From NCBI RefSeq assembly GCF_902498065.1, contig NZ_CABVIR010000001.1, positions 744,001 through 808,000 on the forward strand: DNA of 64,000 nt, given 5' to 3'. The position numbers and the translations under genes are program-made. Origin of the DNA: Pseudomonas fluorescens. GTDB taxonomy: Bacteria; Pseudomonadota; Gammaproteobacteria; Pseudomonadales; Pseudomonadaceae. Below are positions 7,424 through 16,177 of the stretch, piece by piece (the first letter of the stretch is position 1; the number at the start of each line of letters is the position of its first letter). The notes beneath the pieces were generated by a model that ran no database searches, was not told the DNA's origin, and worked only from the letters and a program-made list of their open reading frames with translations.

Positions 7424-9028
7424 ATGACGAGAGACGGATCTCTGGTTGGGGCATTGCCTGCACCAGTGCTTGCACCGAATACCCGCTGGTTGACGCCGAC
7501 GCTGCAAAGCATCGCCCTGATGCTCTTGCTATGCGGTATGACGCTGGGTGGCTGGTCGCTTTATGTTGGCCTGCCGTTGGCCTTGCTGGTTGTCTGGCTG
7601 CCTCGCTTGCGTTCCCGCAGCACCGCTGCAGCTGCACCCGTCGACAGCTCCGGCGCCATCGCCGAACTGACTCGCGATCTTTCCTACACCACCAGTCACA
7701 ACGCCCTGTCAGCCGCCGGCGTGGCGTTTTCGGTCAAGCAACTGGCCGACAAACTGCAATCACAACTCGGTGCGGCGGCGCAGATTGTCAGCAACGCCGA
7801 AGTGATGATCGCCACCGAACAAGCCACCTCGACCCTCAGTCGCGCCGCCCTCAGTGCCGCCAGTGAAGCCCATCAGAGCAGCGCGGCCGGGCGCACGGAG
7901 CTGGTCGAATCGATCAGCCGCATGCATCAACTCAGTCAGCGCGCCAGCAACAGCCGCGAGCTGATCGAAGCCCTGAGCCTGCGCAGCGACGACATCCAGC
8001 GGGTCACGCTGGTGATCCAGTCCATTGCCAGTCAGACCAATCTGCTGGCATTGAACGCCGCCATCGAAGCGGCCCGGGCCGGGGAGCACGGTCGCGGGTT
8101 CGCGGTGGTGGCCGACGAGGTTCGAGGCCTGGCCGCACGCACGGCGACGGCCACTGGCGAAGTTGGCGAGATGGTCGCCGATATCCAGCAACGCACCGCA
8201 CAAGTGGTGGAGCAGATTCGGCAGTTGTCCAGCGACCTCGATATCGGTGTCGAGCAGGTCGAGCACACCGGTCAGCACCTGGAAAACATTGCCCGCCTGG
8301 CGGCTGGCGTCGAAAGCCAGGTCGGCGAAATCGCCAAGGGCGCCGAGACCAACCGCGAACAACTCGACAGCCTGTTTCACGCCATTGAACAGATGCGCAG
8401 CGATCTGGCGATCAGCGATCAACAGACCCAGCGTCTGGCTCAGGCCGCTGTGCAGATGGAGGGGCAGGCCGAAACCATCAGCGAACGTCTCGCCGAAGTC
8501 GGACTGGATGACTATCACCAGCGTGTTTATGACCTGGCCCGCGAAGGCGCGCGTCAGATTACGGCGCGTTTCGAAGCTGATATCGACCAGGGCCTTGTCA
8601 GTCTTGATGATTTGTTCGATCGCAATTACCAGGCTATCCCCAATACCAGCCCGGCCAAGTTTCAGACGCGTTTCGACCGTTACACCGATCAGGTGTTACC
8701 GGCGATTCAGGAGCCGTTGTTGCCGCTTCATGAAGGCCTGGTGTTCGCCATCGCGTGTACGCAGCAGGGTTACGTACCGACCCACAACAAGGTTTTCTGT
8801 CAGCCACTGACCGGTGATGCGCAGGTCGATACGCTGCAGAACCGCACCAAACGCAAATTTGCCGACCGCACCGGGATTCGTTGTGGCAGTCATCAACAGG
8901 CTGTTCTGTTGCAGACCTATACGCGCGATACCGGGGAGTTGATGCACGATCTTTCGGTGCCAATCATGCTCAAGGGGCGGCATTGGGGTGGGTTGCGGTT
9001 GGGGTATAAGCCGCAAAGTCCTCGCTGA
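7424..9028 (+). CDS. Methyl-accepting chemotaxis protein with C-terminal sensory domain
   Basis: Protein of 534 residues. Two closely spaced hydrophobic segments (about 22-60) anchor it with almost no periplasmic loop. The signalling domain follows, with the highly conserved hairpin tip [20 protein letters not shown] around 203-225 and [12 protein letters not shown]. After the MCP domain ends near residue 350 there is an extra ~170-residue module containing YVPTHNKVF and a final strand [10 protein letters not shown], resembling the end of Cache-like ligand domains but here cytoplasmic. A GTG three codons upstream is an alternative start. It presumably senses an intracellular signal and talks to CheA/CheW. 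Monocistronic. Confidence 0.88.
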   Translation: MTRDGSLVGALPAPVLAPNTRWLTPTLQSIALMLLLCGMTLGGWSLYVGLPLALLVVWLPRLRSRSTAAAAPVDSSGAIAELTRDLSYTTSHNALSAAGVAFSVKQLADKLQSQLGAAAQIVSNAEVMIATEQATSTLSRAALSAASEAHQSSAAGRTELVESISRMHQLSQRASNSRELIEALSLRSDDIQRVTLVIQSIASQTNLLALNAAIEAARAGEHGRGFAVVADEVRGLAARTATATGEVGEMVADIQQRTAQVVEQIRQLSSDLDIGVEQVEHTGQHLENIARLAAGVESQVGEIAKGAETNREQLDSLFHAIEQMRSDLAISDQQTQRLAQAAVQMEGQAETISERLAEVGLDDYHQRVYDLAREGARQITARFEADIDQGLVSLDDLFDRNYQAIPNTSPAKFQTRFDRYTDQVLPAIQEPLLPLHEGLVFAIACTQQGYVPTHNKVFCQPLTGDAQVDTLQNRTKRKFADRTGIRCGSHQQAVLLQTYTRDTGELMHDLSVPIMLKGRHWGGLRLGYKPQSPR

Positions 9029-9149
9029 CAGGGTTGGCATTGTTGCGATTCCGGCAATTGATCTATGCAACACCGTTGCTGTTTCCTCGTCGATGAACTC
9101 ATTACCATGCCTACATAGTTAGGCTGCTAATGAAGTTGGAGAGGTCAGC

Positions 9150-9353
9150 ATGCGTAGCAAAGTCGATGTTGCCGTCATGATCGGCAGCGGTGTGCCTGCC
9201 AGTTTGCGCGCGCAGGGGCAGAGCGTCTGCTGGGTCGTGCTGCTGAACGGCGAACGCCGGGGGACGGCGTTCGCCCGCCGTGATGAAGCGGAGGAGTGCA
9301 GGGCTGCCTGGTTGGCGCAATTAAGTGCCGAAGCCCCCGACAGCCTGCATTGA
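9150..9353 (+). CDS. Hypothetical protein, 67 residues
   Basis: Small basic-to-acidic protein beginning MRSKVDVAVMIGSGVPASLR with a GGAGAGG ribosome site 8 bases before the ATG. No known domain seen; a Trp-Val-Val-Leu-Leu strand followed by an Arg-rich turn and a helix (DEAEECRAAWLAQL) suggests a small alpha/beta protein. Codon use resembles its neighbours. Convergent with the DUF2789 gene, whose stop abuts this one. Confidence 0.65.
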   Translation: MRSKVDVAVMIGSGVPASLRAQGQSVCWVVLLNGERRGTAFARRDEAEECRAAWLAQLSAEAPDSLH

Positions 9354-9593
9354 CTAGTGAATCTGGTGCATACGCAGGTTCAGGTCATCGACTACCCGCG
9401 CCCAATCGGCATCTTCACGTAATTGCTCTTTAAGGAAACCGGCCTGTTGCGGCGTCCAGAACTCGGCATCGATGAGCTTTTTATCATCGGGCAGAGGGGA
9501 GTGAGTGGCGATGAAATCGTCGATGGCTTTTTCGCTGGAGTCCAGACCGAGTTGGTCGAACAAGCCTTTCAAATCGTGTGTAGGTGAATCCAT
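9354..9593 (-). CDS. DUF2789 family protein
   Basis: 79-residue protein matching the DUF2789 pattern: MDSPTHDLKGLFDQLGLDSS at the start, then FIATHSPLPDD and FWTPQQAGFLKEQLREDADW with a VVDDLNLRM end. The start chosen has AAGGAG seven bases upstream; earlier in-frame ATG codons overlap the ribosome site. The function of this mostly helical acidic family is unknown. Its start faces a ~340-base gap before the lipoprotein pair. Confidence 0.85.
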   Translation of the reverse strand: MDSPTHDLKGLFDQLGLDSSEKAIDDFIATHSPLPDDKKLIDAEFWTPQQAGFLKEQLREDADWARVVDDLNLRMHQIH

Positions 9594-9934
9594 CTTCATC
9601 TCCTTGAGGTTATTCAGTCGCATCGAGTATGCATTCGGCCGTGCAGTGTCATTGCATCAGAGGGAGCCGCGCACCAAGAGTTCGATAGGGGTTTAGCAGC
9701 TTTCTCGAGATTCGCCATGATGGTGGCAGTATGCGATTGCCTGGCAGGGCTGCAACGATTACGATGCTGTCGCGTTTTTGGCGCCAATCAGCCGCCATGC
9801 GAAGAGTTCGAACAAGGATGTGGACGACACTCGATTCCCAGGTTTACCGCCTTCCAGTGCTGAACTACCCACTCCTTGCTCGATTTTCTTTCGAGTCGAC
9901 GCGTCCCCGATCCCGCATGAAAAGGATGTAAGCA
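9594..9934. other. Intergenic gap, no gene supported
   Basis: About 340 bases between the DUF2789 gene and the lipoprotein pair. Short frames exist on both strands, but none has a ribosome site plus protein-like composition. It presumably contains the divergent promoters. Confidence 0.45.
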
Positions 9935-10567
9935 GTGAAGCGTCTTGTTTATCTGATGGCCATCGCACTTGGCCTGTCGTTGACTGGTTGTGTGTCGTTC
10001 ACACCGCTGGGCCCCATTGGTGAACCCTTGAAACCCGCGCCATCGACCCTCGATCGTAGTGCCGAGATCAGCGATGTCGTGATTTCCGCCCCTGAGTTGG
10101 ACGATAAAGTGCGTGTCGCCGGCAGCCGGCAGTTGACGGAGCAGATCAGCGCCTATGTCGACAAAAGCGATTACTTCAAGCGAATCGTGGTGTTCCCGGC
10201 CAAGGCCGGGGAGGACGACGTGGTGCTCAAGTTCAACCTGACCTCGCTGGCAGGCAAACGCACCATGCATCCGGCTTACATTCCCGGTGCGCTGGTGACC
10301 TTGACTATCTGGATCTGGGTCGACGGTCCGATCTACGTCGATAAATACGACCTCGCGGGCGAACTGATCATCGAAGACCGCCAGGGCAAGCAACTGGCCA
10401 GGTCGGTCGAGCAGGTGAAGCTCGACAAGAATGTTGGCCTGTGGAACGCCGATTATCTCAATCCCCGCCTGGGCGGTACTCAATTGCGCGAATTGGTCGC
10501 TCAATTGCTGGCCGGTGCCACACCTCAACTGCGTCCACTGTCAAAGGAATTGGCTGCACATGAATAA
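9935..10567 (+). CDS. Putative lipoprotein, first of an overlapping pair
   Basis: 210 residues starting at GTG (AAGGATGTAAGCA upstream). The N-terminus is a lipoprotein signal, MKRLVYLMAIALGLSLTGC, with lipobox LTGC. The mature protein has a GAL-VTLTIWIWV hydrophobic strand near 115-125 and alternates beta strands with charged turns; no known catalytic motif. The stop overlaps the start of the next lipoprotein by 8 bases (ATGAATAA), so the two are translationally coupled and probably act together in the envelope. Function unknown. Confidence 0.8.
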   Translation: MKRLVYLMAIALGLSLTGCVSFTPLGPIGEPLKPAPSTLDRSAEISDVVISAPELDDKVRVAGSRQLTEQISAYVDKSDYFKRIVVFPAKAGEDDVVLKFNLTSLAGKRTMHPAYIPGALVTLTIWIWVDGPIYVDKYDLAGELIIEDRQGKQLARSVEQVKLDKNVGLWNADYLNPRLGGTQLRELVAQLLAGATPQLRPLSKELAAHE

Positions 10568-11138
10568 ATACCTTTTGGTTTTGCTGTTGATGGTCAGCAG
10601 TGCCCTGACGGGCTGTATTTCCTATTCCCAGCATGACTTGCCACCAGTGGATCAGTGGCCCCCGGCTCAGGCCAGGCAAGACAAGCCCAGTGCTTATCTG
10701 CACGTGACCACTCAGCAGCAGTTCAACGGCGAACTGTCGGGTGGCATGGGCAATGCGGCGCTGGTGGAAAAGAACATGCTGGAAACCTTTAAGGAATCCG
10801 GACAGTTCAAAAACGTGACCACGGACAAAGTTGACTCGAACGTGTACGTCACGAGTACCTTGACCAATAACGAGCAGGGCAATATCGCCAGTGCCTGGTT
10901 GACGGGATTCACGTTGTTCGTGATCCCGACTACGTTCAGCAATACCTTCACGCTGGAAACGGTGTTCAAGGATCAGGAAGGTAACGTGCTGGGCAAAATC
11001 GTCAAACAGGAGAGCACTCGGACCTGGTTGCAGATTCTGCTGATTGTCGGGTTGCCGTTCAATGAACGAGGGGACGTGTTGCTCAAGCACCTGACCCAAA
11101 GCACGCTGGATGAAGCGGTCAAGCGCAAACTGATCTGA
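10560..11138 (+). CDS. Putative lipoprotein, second of an overlapping pair
   Basis: 192 residues, signal MNKYLLVLLLMVSSALTGC with lipobox LTGC. The mature part contains AALVEKNMLETFKESGQFKN, a Thr/Val-rich strand region (VYVTSTLTNNEQGN) and one internal hydrophobic stretch (AWLTGFTLFVIPTTF, about 118-132). It resembles the general plan of its neighbour, so they may be distant paralogues. A longer upstream reading in the same frame lies inside the previous gene and is not used. Function unknown. Confidence 0.82.
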   Translation: MNKYLLVLLLMVSSALTGCISYSQHDLPPVDQWPPAQARQDKPSAYLHVTTQQQFNGELSGGMGNAALVEKNMLETFKESGQFKNVTTDKVDSNVYVTSTLTNNEQGNIASAWLTGFTLFVIPTTFSNTFTLETVFKDQEGNVLGKIVKQESTRTWLQILLIVGLPFNERGDVLLKHLTQSTLDEAVKRKLI

Positions 11139-11300
11139 TTAATTGTCAATTTGAAAGCGTGCAACCTGTGCAAGGTTGGCACGCTGCAGACACCTCTCGG
11201 GCCGAGGTGCCGACGCTATCGGCGAGGCACGCTCTGGCCTGATTCCGCGCTGGGGGGCATGAAGTCGCGCTGTCCGGCGCCGGACATGTCCATGCCCATT

Positions 11301-11531
11301 TCAGGCTTTCAATGCCCCATCATCGACCGCCAGCTTCAGGGCCATGGCGGCCTCCTTGGCAGCGATTTCGGCGACGTCCGAGGTTTTGAACCAGCGATCC
11401 TTCTCGACCTGGTGATACGTCACTGTGGTCAGCGGCGGTTTGGCGCGCATGATAATCACCGCCTGAAATTCGCCTTCGACTTCTCTGGCTTCGCCCCGGA
11501 TAAAAAATTCACCGATATCAAATTCCGTCAC
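11301..11531 (-). CDS. Hypothetical protein, 76 residues
   Basis: Starts at GTG with GGAAGG seven bases upstream; the frame is open further upstream but without protein-like composition. The sequence begins VTEFDIGEFFIRGEAREVEG and continues through beta strands (EFQAVIIMRA) to a C-terminal Ala-rich helix (DVAEIAAKEAAMALKLAVDD). It looks like a small alpha/beta protein of the type common in Pseudomonas genomes; no function can be given. Confidence 0.65.
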   Translation of the reverse strand: MTEFDIGEFFIRGEAREVEGEFQAVIIMRAKPPLTTVTYHQVEKDRWFKTSDVAEIAAKEAAMALKLAVDDGALKA

Positions 11532-11689
11532 GTAGCAGCCTTCCCTTGGAAATGTTCTGTTGTGTTGAGCGCCGTCCGGCTTGGGAACGGATTTCATTGG
11601 TTCGGCAGTATGGCAGTAGTTGCCCGCCGACGGCTGAGTTAAGTCGTCGGCATGACGAAACGTATATAAGAAGGGACTGAGCGCAGCGC

Positions 11690-11938
11690 TCAGCGATGCA
11701 GTTCGAACTTTCGGGCGAGCGCACACGCTTCGTTGTGGTCGCTGCGGAAACCTCTGACATGACCGGTGGAAATTTCTTTGATGTGGAAGAACGCATTACC
11801 GGCCAGGACAACCTGAAAACGCGGTGTGGCAAGCGCTTCAGGGCTGAACTCAGGGTGTTGAAACCCCGCAGGGTATGGCGTCGAGGCGTTGCTTGGATCA
11901 GGCGCCAAGGACGGAGTGAAGTGTGTCAGGGTGCACAT
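11690..11938 (-). CDS. Hypothetical protein, 82 residues
   Basis: Starts at ATG in MCTLTHFTPSLAPDPSN with AAAGGAC upstream. The C-terminal half shows a strand FQVVLAGNAFFHIKEI and a helix EACALARKFE. An in-frame longer version exists but its N-terminal part lacks a ribosome site. Same orientation as and close to the preceding unknown gene, so they may share a transcript. No known domain. Confidence 0.6.
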   Translation of the reverse strand: MCTLTHFTPSLAPDPSNASTPYPAGFQHPEFSPEALATPRFQVVLAGNAFFHIKEISTGHVRGFRSDHNEACALARKFELHR

Positions 11939-12371
11939 ATGAAGTCCTTTTCGTTGTTTTACCGACGTGTGTACGTCGTTTTGGGTAGTCTCGATGAGCA
12001 TCGCTGCTCTAGAATCACCGTCACTGGTGCGCGACTGATGTTTATCTAAAGCAATTTTTTGCGGGCGATATGTCGGAAAAGTGCTTTTTTTAAGGAGTTT
12101 TTTCCCTAAGGTTGGTAATCCGTTTTTTCTGGCTGTCAGAAGGGCTTTTTCCTTCAACCTCTGACGAACACCAGGCAAGACGACGCGAGTGACTTTCCAT
12201 TAGTCTTCTTACGCCTCGCGATGAATGAGCGCTCTGCTCGTTTCTGGATTTCAACACGGGTCATTTGGCGACACCTTCGGCATTGCCGCTTTTTTCTGCT
12301 GTGCGCTGTTTGCCAGCGTGCAGCATCATTTCAGATGTGGGGATGTTTCCTTGGCAGTAAGTAATCTCGAT
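11939..12371. other. AT-rich intergenic region
   Basis: About 430 bases between divergent small genes, clearly more AT-rich than its surroundings with several T runs (around 12055, 12088, 12098 and 12124). No gene or RNA is recognised; divergent promoters are expected here. The following gene may begin as early as 12351. Confidence 0.45.
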
Positions 12372-12821
12372 ATGCATGCTTTGTTCGTGCTGGGTGATTT
12401 GCGCGCAAAGCTGGTCAAACAGTTCCAGTCACGTTTTGTTTACATCACCGAACAGAACGCCGAAGGCATTTACATTGCCGAGATCGACACCGAATCAGCT
12501 CTGGTGGTGGACGACAAGCCCGGCCTGAAACTTAAAGTCGGCGATCATTTCAGCGCTTCGGTATTGCCCAGTCGCGAAGGCGGCAAGCTCGATATCAAGT
12601 TCCGCGAAATAAAACTGACGGTGTATGGCCTCGGCGATTACGCGTTCGTGACCACCGCCGACGGTCACGGGATCGTCTTCAAGGAAGGTCACAGCGTGGT
12701 CATGGTGTTTGCCGCCCACCAACAGTTGCAGGAAGGTCTGACCAAAACCCTGAAAGCCGTGACGGCCAAGGCCGCCAAGTGGCGCAAGGGCGAATTGGTG
12801 ACTTTCAAGGCCAGCGAGTAA
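12372..12821 (+). CDS. Hypothetical protein, about 149 residues
   Basis: Soluble alpha/beta protein beginning MHALFVLGDLRAKLVKQFQS; the body alternates strands (VYITEQNAEGIYIAEID, FSASVLPSREGGKLDIKF) and ends in a Lys-rich helix (LTKTLKAVTAKAAKWRKGEL). The start is uncertain: a TTG 21 bases upstream (12351) has a better GGGGAT ribosome site and would add seven residues. Its stop shares one base with the next start (TAATG), indicating coupling. No known domain. Confidence 0.65.
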   Translation: MHALFVLGDLRAKLVKQFQSRFVYITEQNAEGIYIAEIDTESALVVDDKPGLKLKVGDHFSASVLPSREGGKLDIKFREIKLTVYGLGDYAFVTTADGHGIVFKEGHSVVMVFAAHQQLQEGLTKTLKAVTAKAAKWRKGELVTFKASE

Positions 12822-13024
12822 TGCCCCTGACTCGCGCCGATTTCCACCTGCAGAACCAGGCCAGCGCTCAAGTGGAAGCCCGACGGCTGTTCGAGCAGAA
12901 GTCCATCCTGCAGGGGGCCTGGCTGGGTTGGGTCGCGTCGCAGATCTACACGTTGCGCCCGGCGGAATACGCCAGCATGGTCAGAAGAGAGCTGGCGCGC
13001 TTGCAGGAAATTTCTGAAAAGTAA
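12821..13024 (+). CDS. Hypothetical protein, 67 residues, coupled to upstream gene
   Basis: Begins MPLTRADFHLQNQASAQVEA at an ATG sharing a base with the stop of the upstream gene (TAATG). It is predicted mostly helical (VEARRLFEQKSILQGAWLGWVASQIY, AEYASMVRRELARLQEI). Overlap and composition support a real gene. No domain recognised. Confidence 0.7.
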   Translation: MPLTRADFHLQNQASAQVEARRLFEQKSILQGAWLGWVASQIYTLRPAEYASMVRRELARLQEISEK

Positions 13025-13142
13025 TCCTCGCCCCTCGAAAGCAGGAACCTCTACTACAGTCAGTTGACTGAGTATTTTGAGGCTTGCGGTCTTTTTGTCA
13101 GGCCATCCTGCTATTGCTGTGAACAGCACGAGGTGCAAAAGC

Positions 13143-14156
13143 ATGAACGGATTTCGACGGTTGCTGGCCACTGTTCTGATCGCTTTCGGTCTGGGTTCGC
13201 CCATTCCGGTATTCGCCGCCCAGGCGCCGATCCACTTCGCCGACCTGAACTGGGAAAGCGGCAGTCTGATCACCGATATCCTGCGGATCATTGTCGAGAA
13301 GGGCTACGGGCTGCCGACCGATACCTTGCCGGGAACGACCATCACCCTGGAAACCGCACTGGCCAACAATGACATTCAGGTCATTGGCGAAGAATGGGCC
13401 GGTCGCAGCCCGGTCTGGGTCAAGGCTGAAGCTGAAGGCAAAGTCGCGAGCCTGGGCGATACCGTCAAGGGTGCCACCGAAGGCTGGTGGGTGCCCGAAT
13501 ACGTGATCAAGGGCGATCCGGCCAAGGGTATCAAGCCGCTGGCACCCGGCTTGCGCAGTGTCAGTGACCTGCCGAAGTACAAGGACGTGTTCAGTGACCC
13601 GGAAAGCCCGGGCAAGGGGCGCTTCCTCAACAGCCCGATCGGCTGGACCTCGGAGGTGGTCAACAAGCAGAAGCTCACGGCCTATGGCCTGAACGACAGT
13701 TATGTGAATTTCCGCAGCGGTTCCGGAGCGGCGCTGGATGCGGAAATCAGTTCGTCGATCCGTCGTGGCAAGCCGGTTCTGTTCTATTACTGGTCACCGA
13801 CACCGTTGCTCGGGCGTTTCAAACTGGTTCAGCTGGAAGAGCCGCCGTTCGACGCCGAAGCCTGGAAAACCCTGACCGACGCCGACAATCCCAATCCGAA
13901 ACCGACGCGCTCGTTGCCCTCGAAGCTGTCGATTGGCGTGTCCACACCGTTCCAGAAACAGTATCCGCAGATTGCCGAATTCTTCAGCAAAGTCGATTTT
14001 CCGATCGGCCCATTGAACAAGGCGCTGGCTGAAATGAGCGAAAAACACACCCCGCCACGTCAGGCGGCGGAGGCGTTCATGAAGGCGCATCCCGATGTGT
14101 GGCAGGCGTGGGTGCCGAAGGATGTGGCGGACAAAGTCTCCGCCGAGTTGAAATGA
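13143..14156 (+). CDS. Glycine betaine/choline-type ABC substrate-binding protein
   Basis: 337 residues from the ATG that gives a clean signal peptide (MNGFRRLLATVLIAFGLGSP, cleavage near VFA/AQ). The mature protein is an OpuAC-type periplasmic binding protein: IHFADLNWESGSLITDIL at the start, EEWAGRS, TEGWWVPEYV with aromatic residues typical of quaternary-amine cages, and FYYWSPTPLLGRF. No permease or ATPase gene is adjacent, so it is an orphan binding protein that would use a transporter encoded elsewhere. Ligand specificity (betaine, choline, carnitine or other) is inference. Confidence 0.88.
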   Translation: MNGFRRLLATVLIAFGLGSPIPVFAAQAPIHFADLNWESGSLITDILRIIVEKGYGLPTDTLPGTTITLETALANNDIQVIGEEWAGRSPVWVKAEAEGKVASLGDTVKGATEGWWVPEYVIKGDPAKGIKPLAPGLRSVSDLPKYKDVFSDPESPGKGRFLNSPIGWTSEVVNKQKLTAYGLNDSYVNFRSGSGAALDAEISSSIRRGKPVLFYYWSPTPLLGRFKLVQLEEPPFDAEAWKTLTDADNPNPKPTRSLPSKLSIGVSTPFQKQYPQIAEFFSKVDFPIGPLNKALAEMSEKHTPPRQAAEAFMKAHPDVWQAWVPKDVADKVSAELK

Positions 14157-14183
14157 TGGGGAGCGGTTGATATCGCCGGACTG

Positions 14184-14243
14184 TAGGAGCCGGCTTGCTG
14201 GCGAGACCGGCGAAGGGATATCGCCAGCAAGCCGGCTCCTGCA
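14184..14243. repeat. REP palindrome pair
   Basis: TAGGAGCCGGCTTGCTGGCG and the inverted CGCCAGCAAGCCGGCTCCTG with a short loop, downstream of the binding-protein gene. Confidence 0.85.
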
Positions 14244-14289
14244 AACCGCGCATCGACGCCTCCTTGCCATTGCGGCGCATAGTCATAAG

Positions 14290-14460
14290 TCAGCCACAGG
14301 TTGCCGAGCCGCGACCGTCCAGATAGTCGAATTGGCTGCCAACCTCCCATTGCTTGCCGGTCGAGACATCAAAGTCCTGCGTGCCGTCGGGTTGCTCGGC
14401 GGCGGCCGCTTTATCACCGTCGATCATCCGCGCACTTCTAAAAATGCCGACTAGGATCAT
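14290..14460 (-). CDS. Possible 56-residue protein, uncertain
   Basis: A minus-strand frame beginning MILVGIFRSARMIDGDKAAA and ending DGRGSATCG, with GGGA ten bases upstream. The composition is plausibly protein-like (acidic and hydrophilic after a short hydrophobic start), and it lies in otherwise empty sequence divergent from the DUF3995 gene. Only length and composition support it. Confidence 0.3.
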   Translation of the reverse strand: MILVGIFRSARMIDGDKAAAAEQPDGTQDFDVSTGKQWEVGSQFDYLDGRGSATCG

Positions 14461-14492
14461 TCTGTTCAAATCCCTTTCAAGGATTCCCGACC

Positions 14493-14930
14493 ATGACATT
14501 TGTGTTGGCTCAATGGCTGGTGACGATCTTCGCGGTGATCAGCCTGATACATGTCTACTGGGCGCTGGGTGGCCAGTGGGCTGCCGTCGCGGCCGTTCCG
14601 CAGGTGCCGGAGGAGGGCGGCGCAAGATCGCGGCCCGCGTTCAAGCCCACGGGGTGGTTGACGTTGCTGGTGGCTTTCGGATTGCTGCTGATTGCTGCGT
14701 TGGTGTGTTTGCGCGTTGGCTGGTGGGTGCCGGCGGTGTCCCATCAATCGCTGCAATGGGTGATCAGCGCCATTGCGATGCTGATGTTCGCCCGGGCGAT
14801 TGGCGATTCGAACCTGGTGGGGTTTTTCAAGCAGGTCAAAGGCTCAAAATTTGCCCGGCTGGATACGTGGGTTTATTCGCCGTTGTGTGTGGTGTTGGGG
14901 GCGGGATTGTTGGCTGTTGCCTGGATCTGA
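14493..14930 (+). CDS. DUF3995 family membrane protein
   Basis: 145 residues with four hydrophobic helices (about 5-28, 53-75, 80-100, 122-143). The signature VISLIHVYWALGGQWAAVAA near the start and the ARAIGDSNLVGFFK segment before the last helix match the DUF3995 family, whose role is unknown. AAAGGATT lies upstream of the ATG. Monocistronic, followed by a REP pair. Confidence 0.87.
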   Translation: MTFVLAQWLVTIFAVISLIHVYWALGGQWAAVAAVPQVPEEGGARSRPAFKPTGWLTLLVAFGLLLIAALVCLRVGWWVPAVSHQSLQWVISAIAMLMFARAIGDSNLVGFFKQVKGSKFARLDTWVYSPLCVVLGAGLLAVAWI

Positions 14931-14945
14931 GTTGCCTCGACTGAC

Positions 14946-15027
14946 GCCTTCGCGAGCAGGCTCGCTCCCACAGGGGGCATGTAAACAATGAAGATCCAAT
15001 GTGGGAGCTAGCCTGCTAGCGATGAGG
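14946..15027. repeat. REP palindrome pair
   Basis: GCCTTCGCGAGCAGGCTCGC followed by TCCCACA, then about 25 bases later the inverted, diverged copy TGTGGGAGCTAGCCTGCTAG. It separates the convergent DUF3995 and mrp operons. Confidence 0.8.
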
Positions 15028-15054
15028 CCCTGCCATCAACACAAATCCCTGAAT

Positions 15055-15417
15055 TTAACTCCCGCTCTCACTCCGCCGACTACTCACCTCAGCCGGCACA
15101 TCGTCCCCGGCCATACGCTTGCGGAACAACGCCGCCCGCGCCAGCAGCAACGTAGTCACCGGCACCGTGATCGCCAACAGAATCGGGATCAGCCAGGCAT
15201 GCAGCACCGGCCCGGACTTGAGCGCCGAAAAGTAAATGATCGAGCCCAGCGCCACGCACCACGCACCTAATGTCGAGGCCAGGGCCGGCGGGTGCATGCG
15301 TTGAAAGTAATCCTTCATGCGCACCAGCCCGATCGCCCCGATCAGCGCAAAAACACTGCTGAGTACCAGCAGAATCGCCACCGGGATTTCCACCCACAGA
15401 GACAGTTCAGCGTTCAT
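15055..15417 (-). CDS. shaG: Na+/H+ antiporter subunit G (MrpG/ShaG)
   Basis: 120 residues with three TM helices; the segment FALIGAIGLVRMKDYFQRMH followed by PPALASTLGAW is characteristic of MrpG/PhaG/MnhG. It is the last gene of the six-gene group-2 mrp operon and overlaps subunit F by 4 bases. In the Mrp complex G is a small subunit required for assembly and Na+(K+)/H+ exchange at the inner membrane. Confidence 0.93.
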   Translation of the reverse strand: MNAELSLWVEIPVAILLVLSSVFALIGAIGLVRMKDYFQRMHPPALASTLGAWCVALGSIIYFSALKSGPVLHAWLIPILLAITVPVTTLLLARAALFRKRMAGDDVPAEVSSRRSESGS

Positions 15418-15692
15418 TCGATCACCTCGCCACGCAGGAGGAATTTCGCCAGGGCAAACGAGCCGACGAAGCCGAACAGCGCGATCAGCAGCGCTGCTTC
15501 GAAGTAGGTGTCACTGGCATAACGAATGCCGAGGGTCAGCATCATCAGCATGGCCACGATGTACAGGTAATCCAGCGCCAGAACCCGGTCTTGCGCCGAC
15601 GGCCCTTTGAACAGGCGGATCAGGGTCAGGACCATCGCCAGCGAAAAAATGAACAGGCTCAGCAGAATCGCGTTCGACAGCAGCGGGCTCAT
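15414..15692 (-). CDS. shaF: Na+/H+ antiporter subunit F (MrpF/ShaF)
   Basis: 92 residues, three TM helices, with the family motif LIRLFKGPSAQDRVLALDYL around residues 24-43; the conserved Asp in that segment is implicated in ion transport in characterised MrpF proteins. Overlaps both neighbours by 4 bases (ATGA), as expected for a tightly coupled operon. Confidence 0.93.
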   Translation of the reverse strand: MSPLLSNAILLSLFIFSLAMVLTLIRLFKGPSAQDRVLALDYLYIVAMLMMLTLGIRYASDTYFEAALLIALFGFVGSFALAKFLLRGEVIE

Positions 15693-16177
15693 TCGAAGAT
15701 CTCCATCAATGGGCGTTCGTAGGCTGCCTTGAAGTGGTCGATGAACAGCGCTTCGTCATCCAGATCGAAGACGTGCAGCAACAAAATGCTGCGGTCCAGC
15801 GCCAGTTCCGACCAGACCGTACCGGGTACCACCGTGCAGATCATCGCCAGCGCTGCAAGGCCGTTGGCATCGCGCAGGTCCAGCGGCACCTTGATGAAGT
15901 GCGAGCGGGGCGGGCGTCGGCCGGCGTTCAAAACGCTCCAGGCCACGGCGAGGTTTGACACCAGCACGTCGCGCCCGACGATGAAAAACAGGCGCAGGAT
16001 CACACCTGGGCGACGAATACGGATCGGCAGGGGTCGCAACTTGCGCATCATCAACGGCGCGCAAAACCCGAGCACCGCACCCAACAGCAGATTGCCGGGG
16101 CTGATCGACAGGTTCAACAGCAGCCACAACGACCAGAGCGCCAGCGACAGCCATGGGGCAGGAAACAGACGTTTCAT
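15689..16177 (-). CDS. shaE: Na+/H+ antiporter subunit E (MrpE/ShaE)
   Basis: 162 residues with two N-terminal TM helices (LSLALWSLWLLLNLSISPGN) and a cytoplasmic C-terminal domain carrying MICTVVPGTVWSELALDRSI and LLHVFDLDDE, both typical for MrpE. Overlaps subunit D and F genes by 4 bases. E is needed for stable complex formation. Confidence 0.92.
   Translation of the reverse strand: MKRLFPAPWLSLALWSLWLLLNLSISPGNLLLGAVLGFCAPLMMRKLRPLPIRIRRPGVILRLFFIVGRDVLVSNLAVAWSVLNAGRRPPRSHFIKVPLDLRDANGLAALAMICTVVPGTVWSELALDRSILLLHVFDLDDEALFIDHFKAAYERPLMEIFE

Noticed and set aside
9731..9931. 66-codon plus-strand frame in the gap before the lipoprotein pair
   Set aside because: No ribosome site and Arg/Ser-rich composition without a recognisable pattern.
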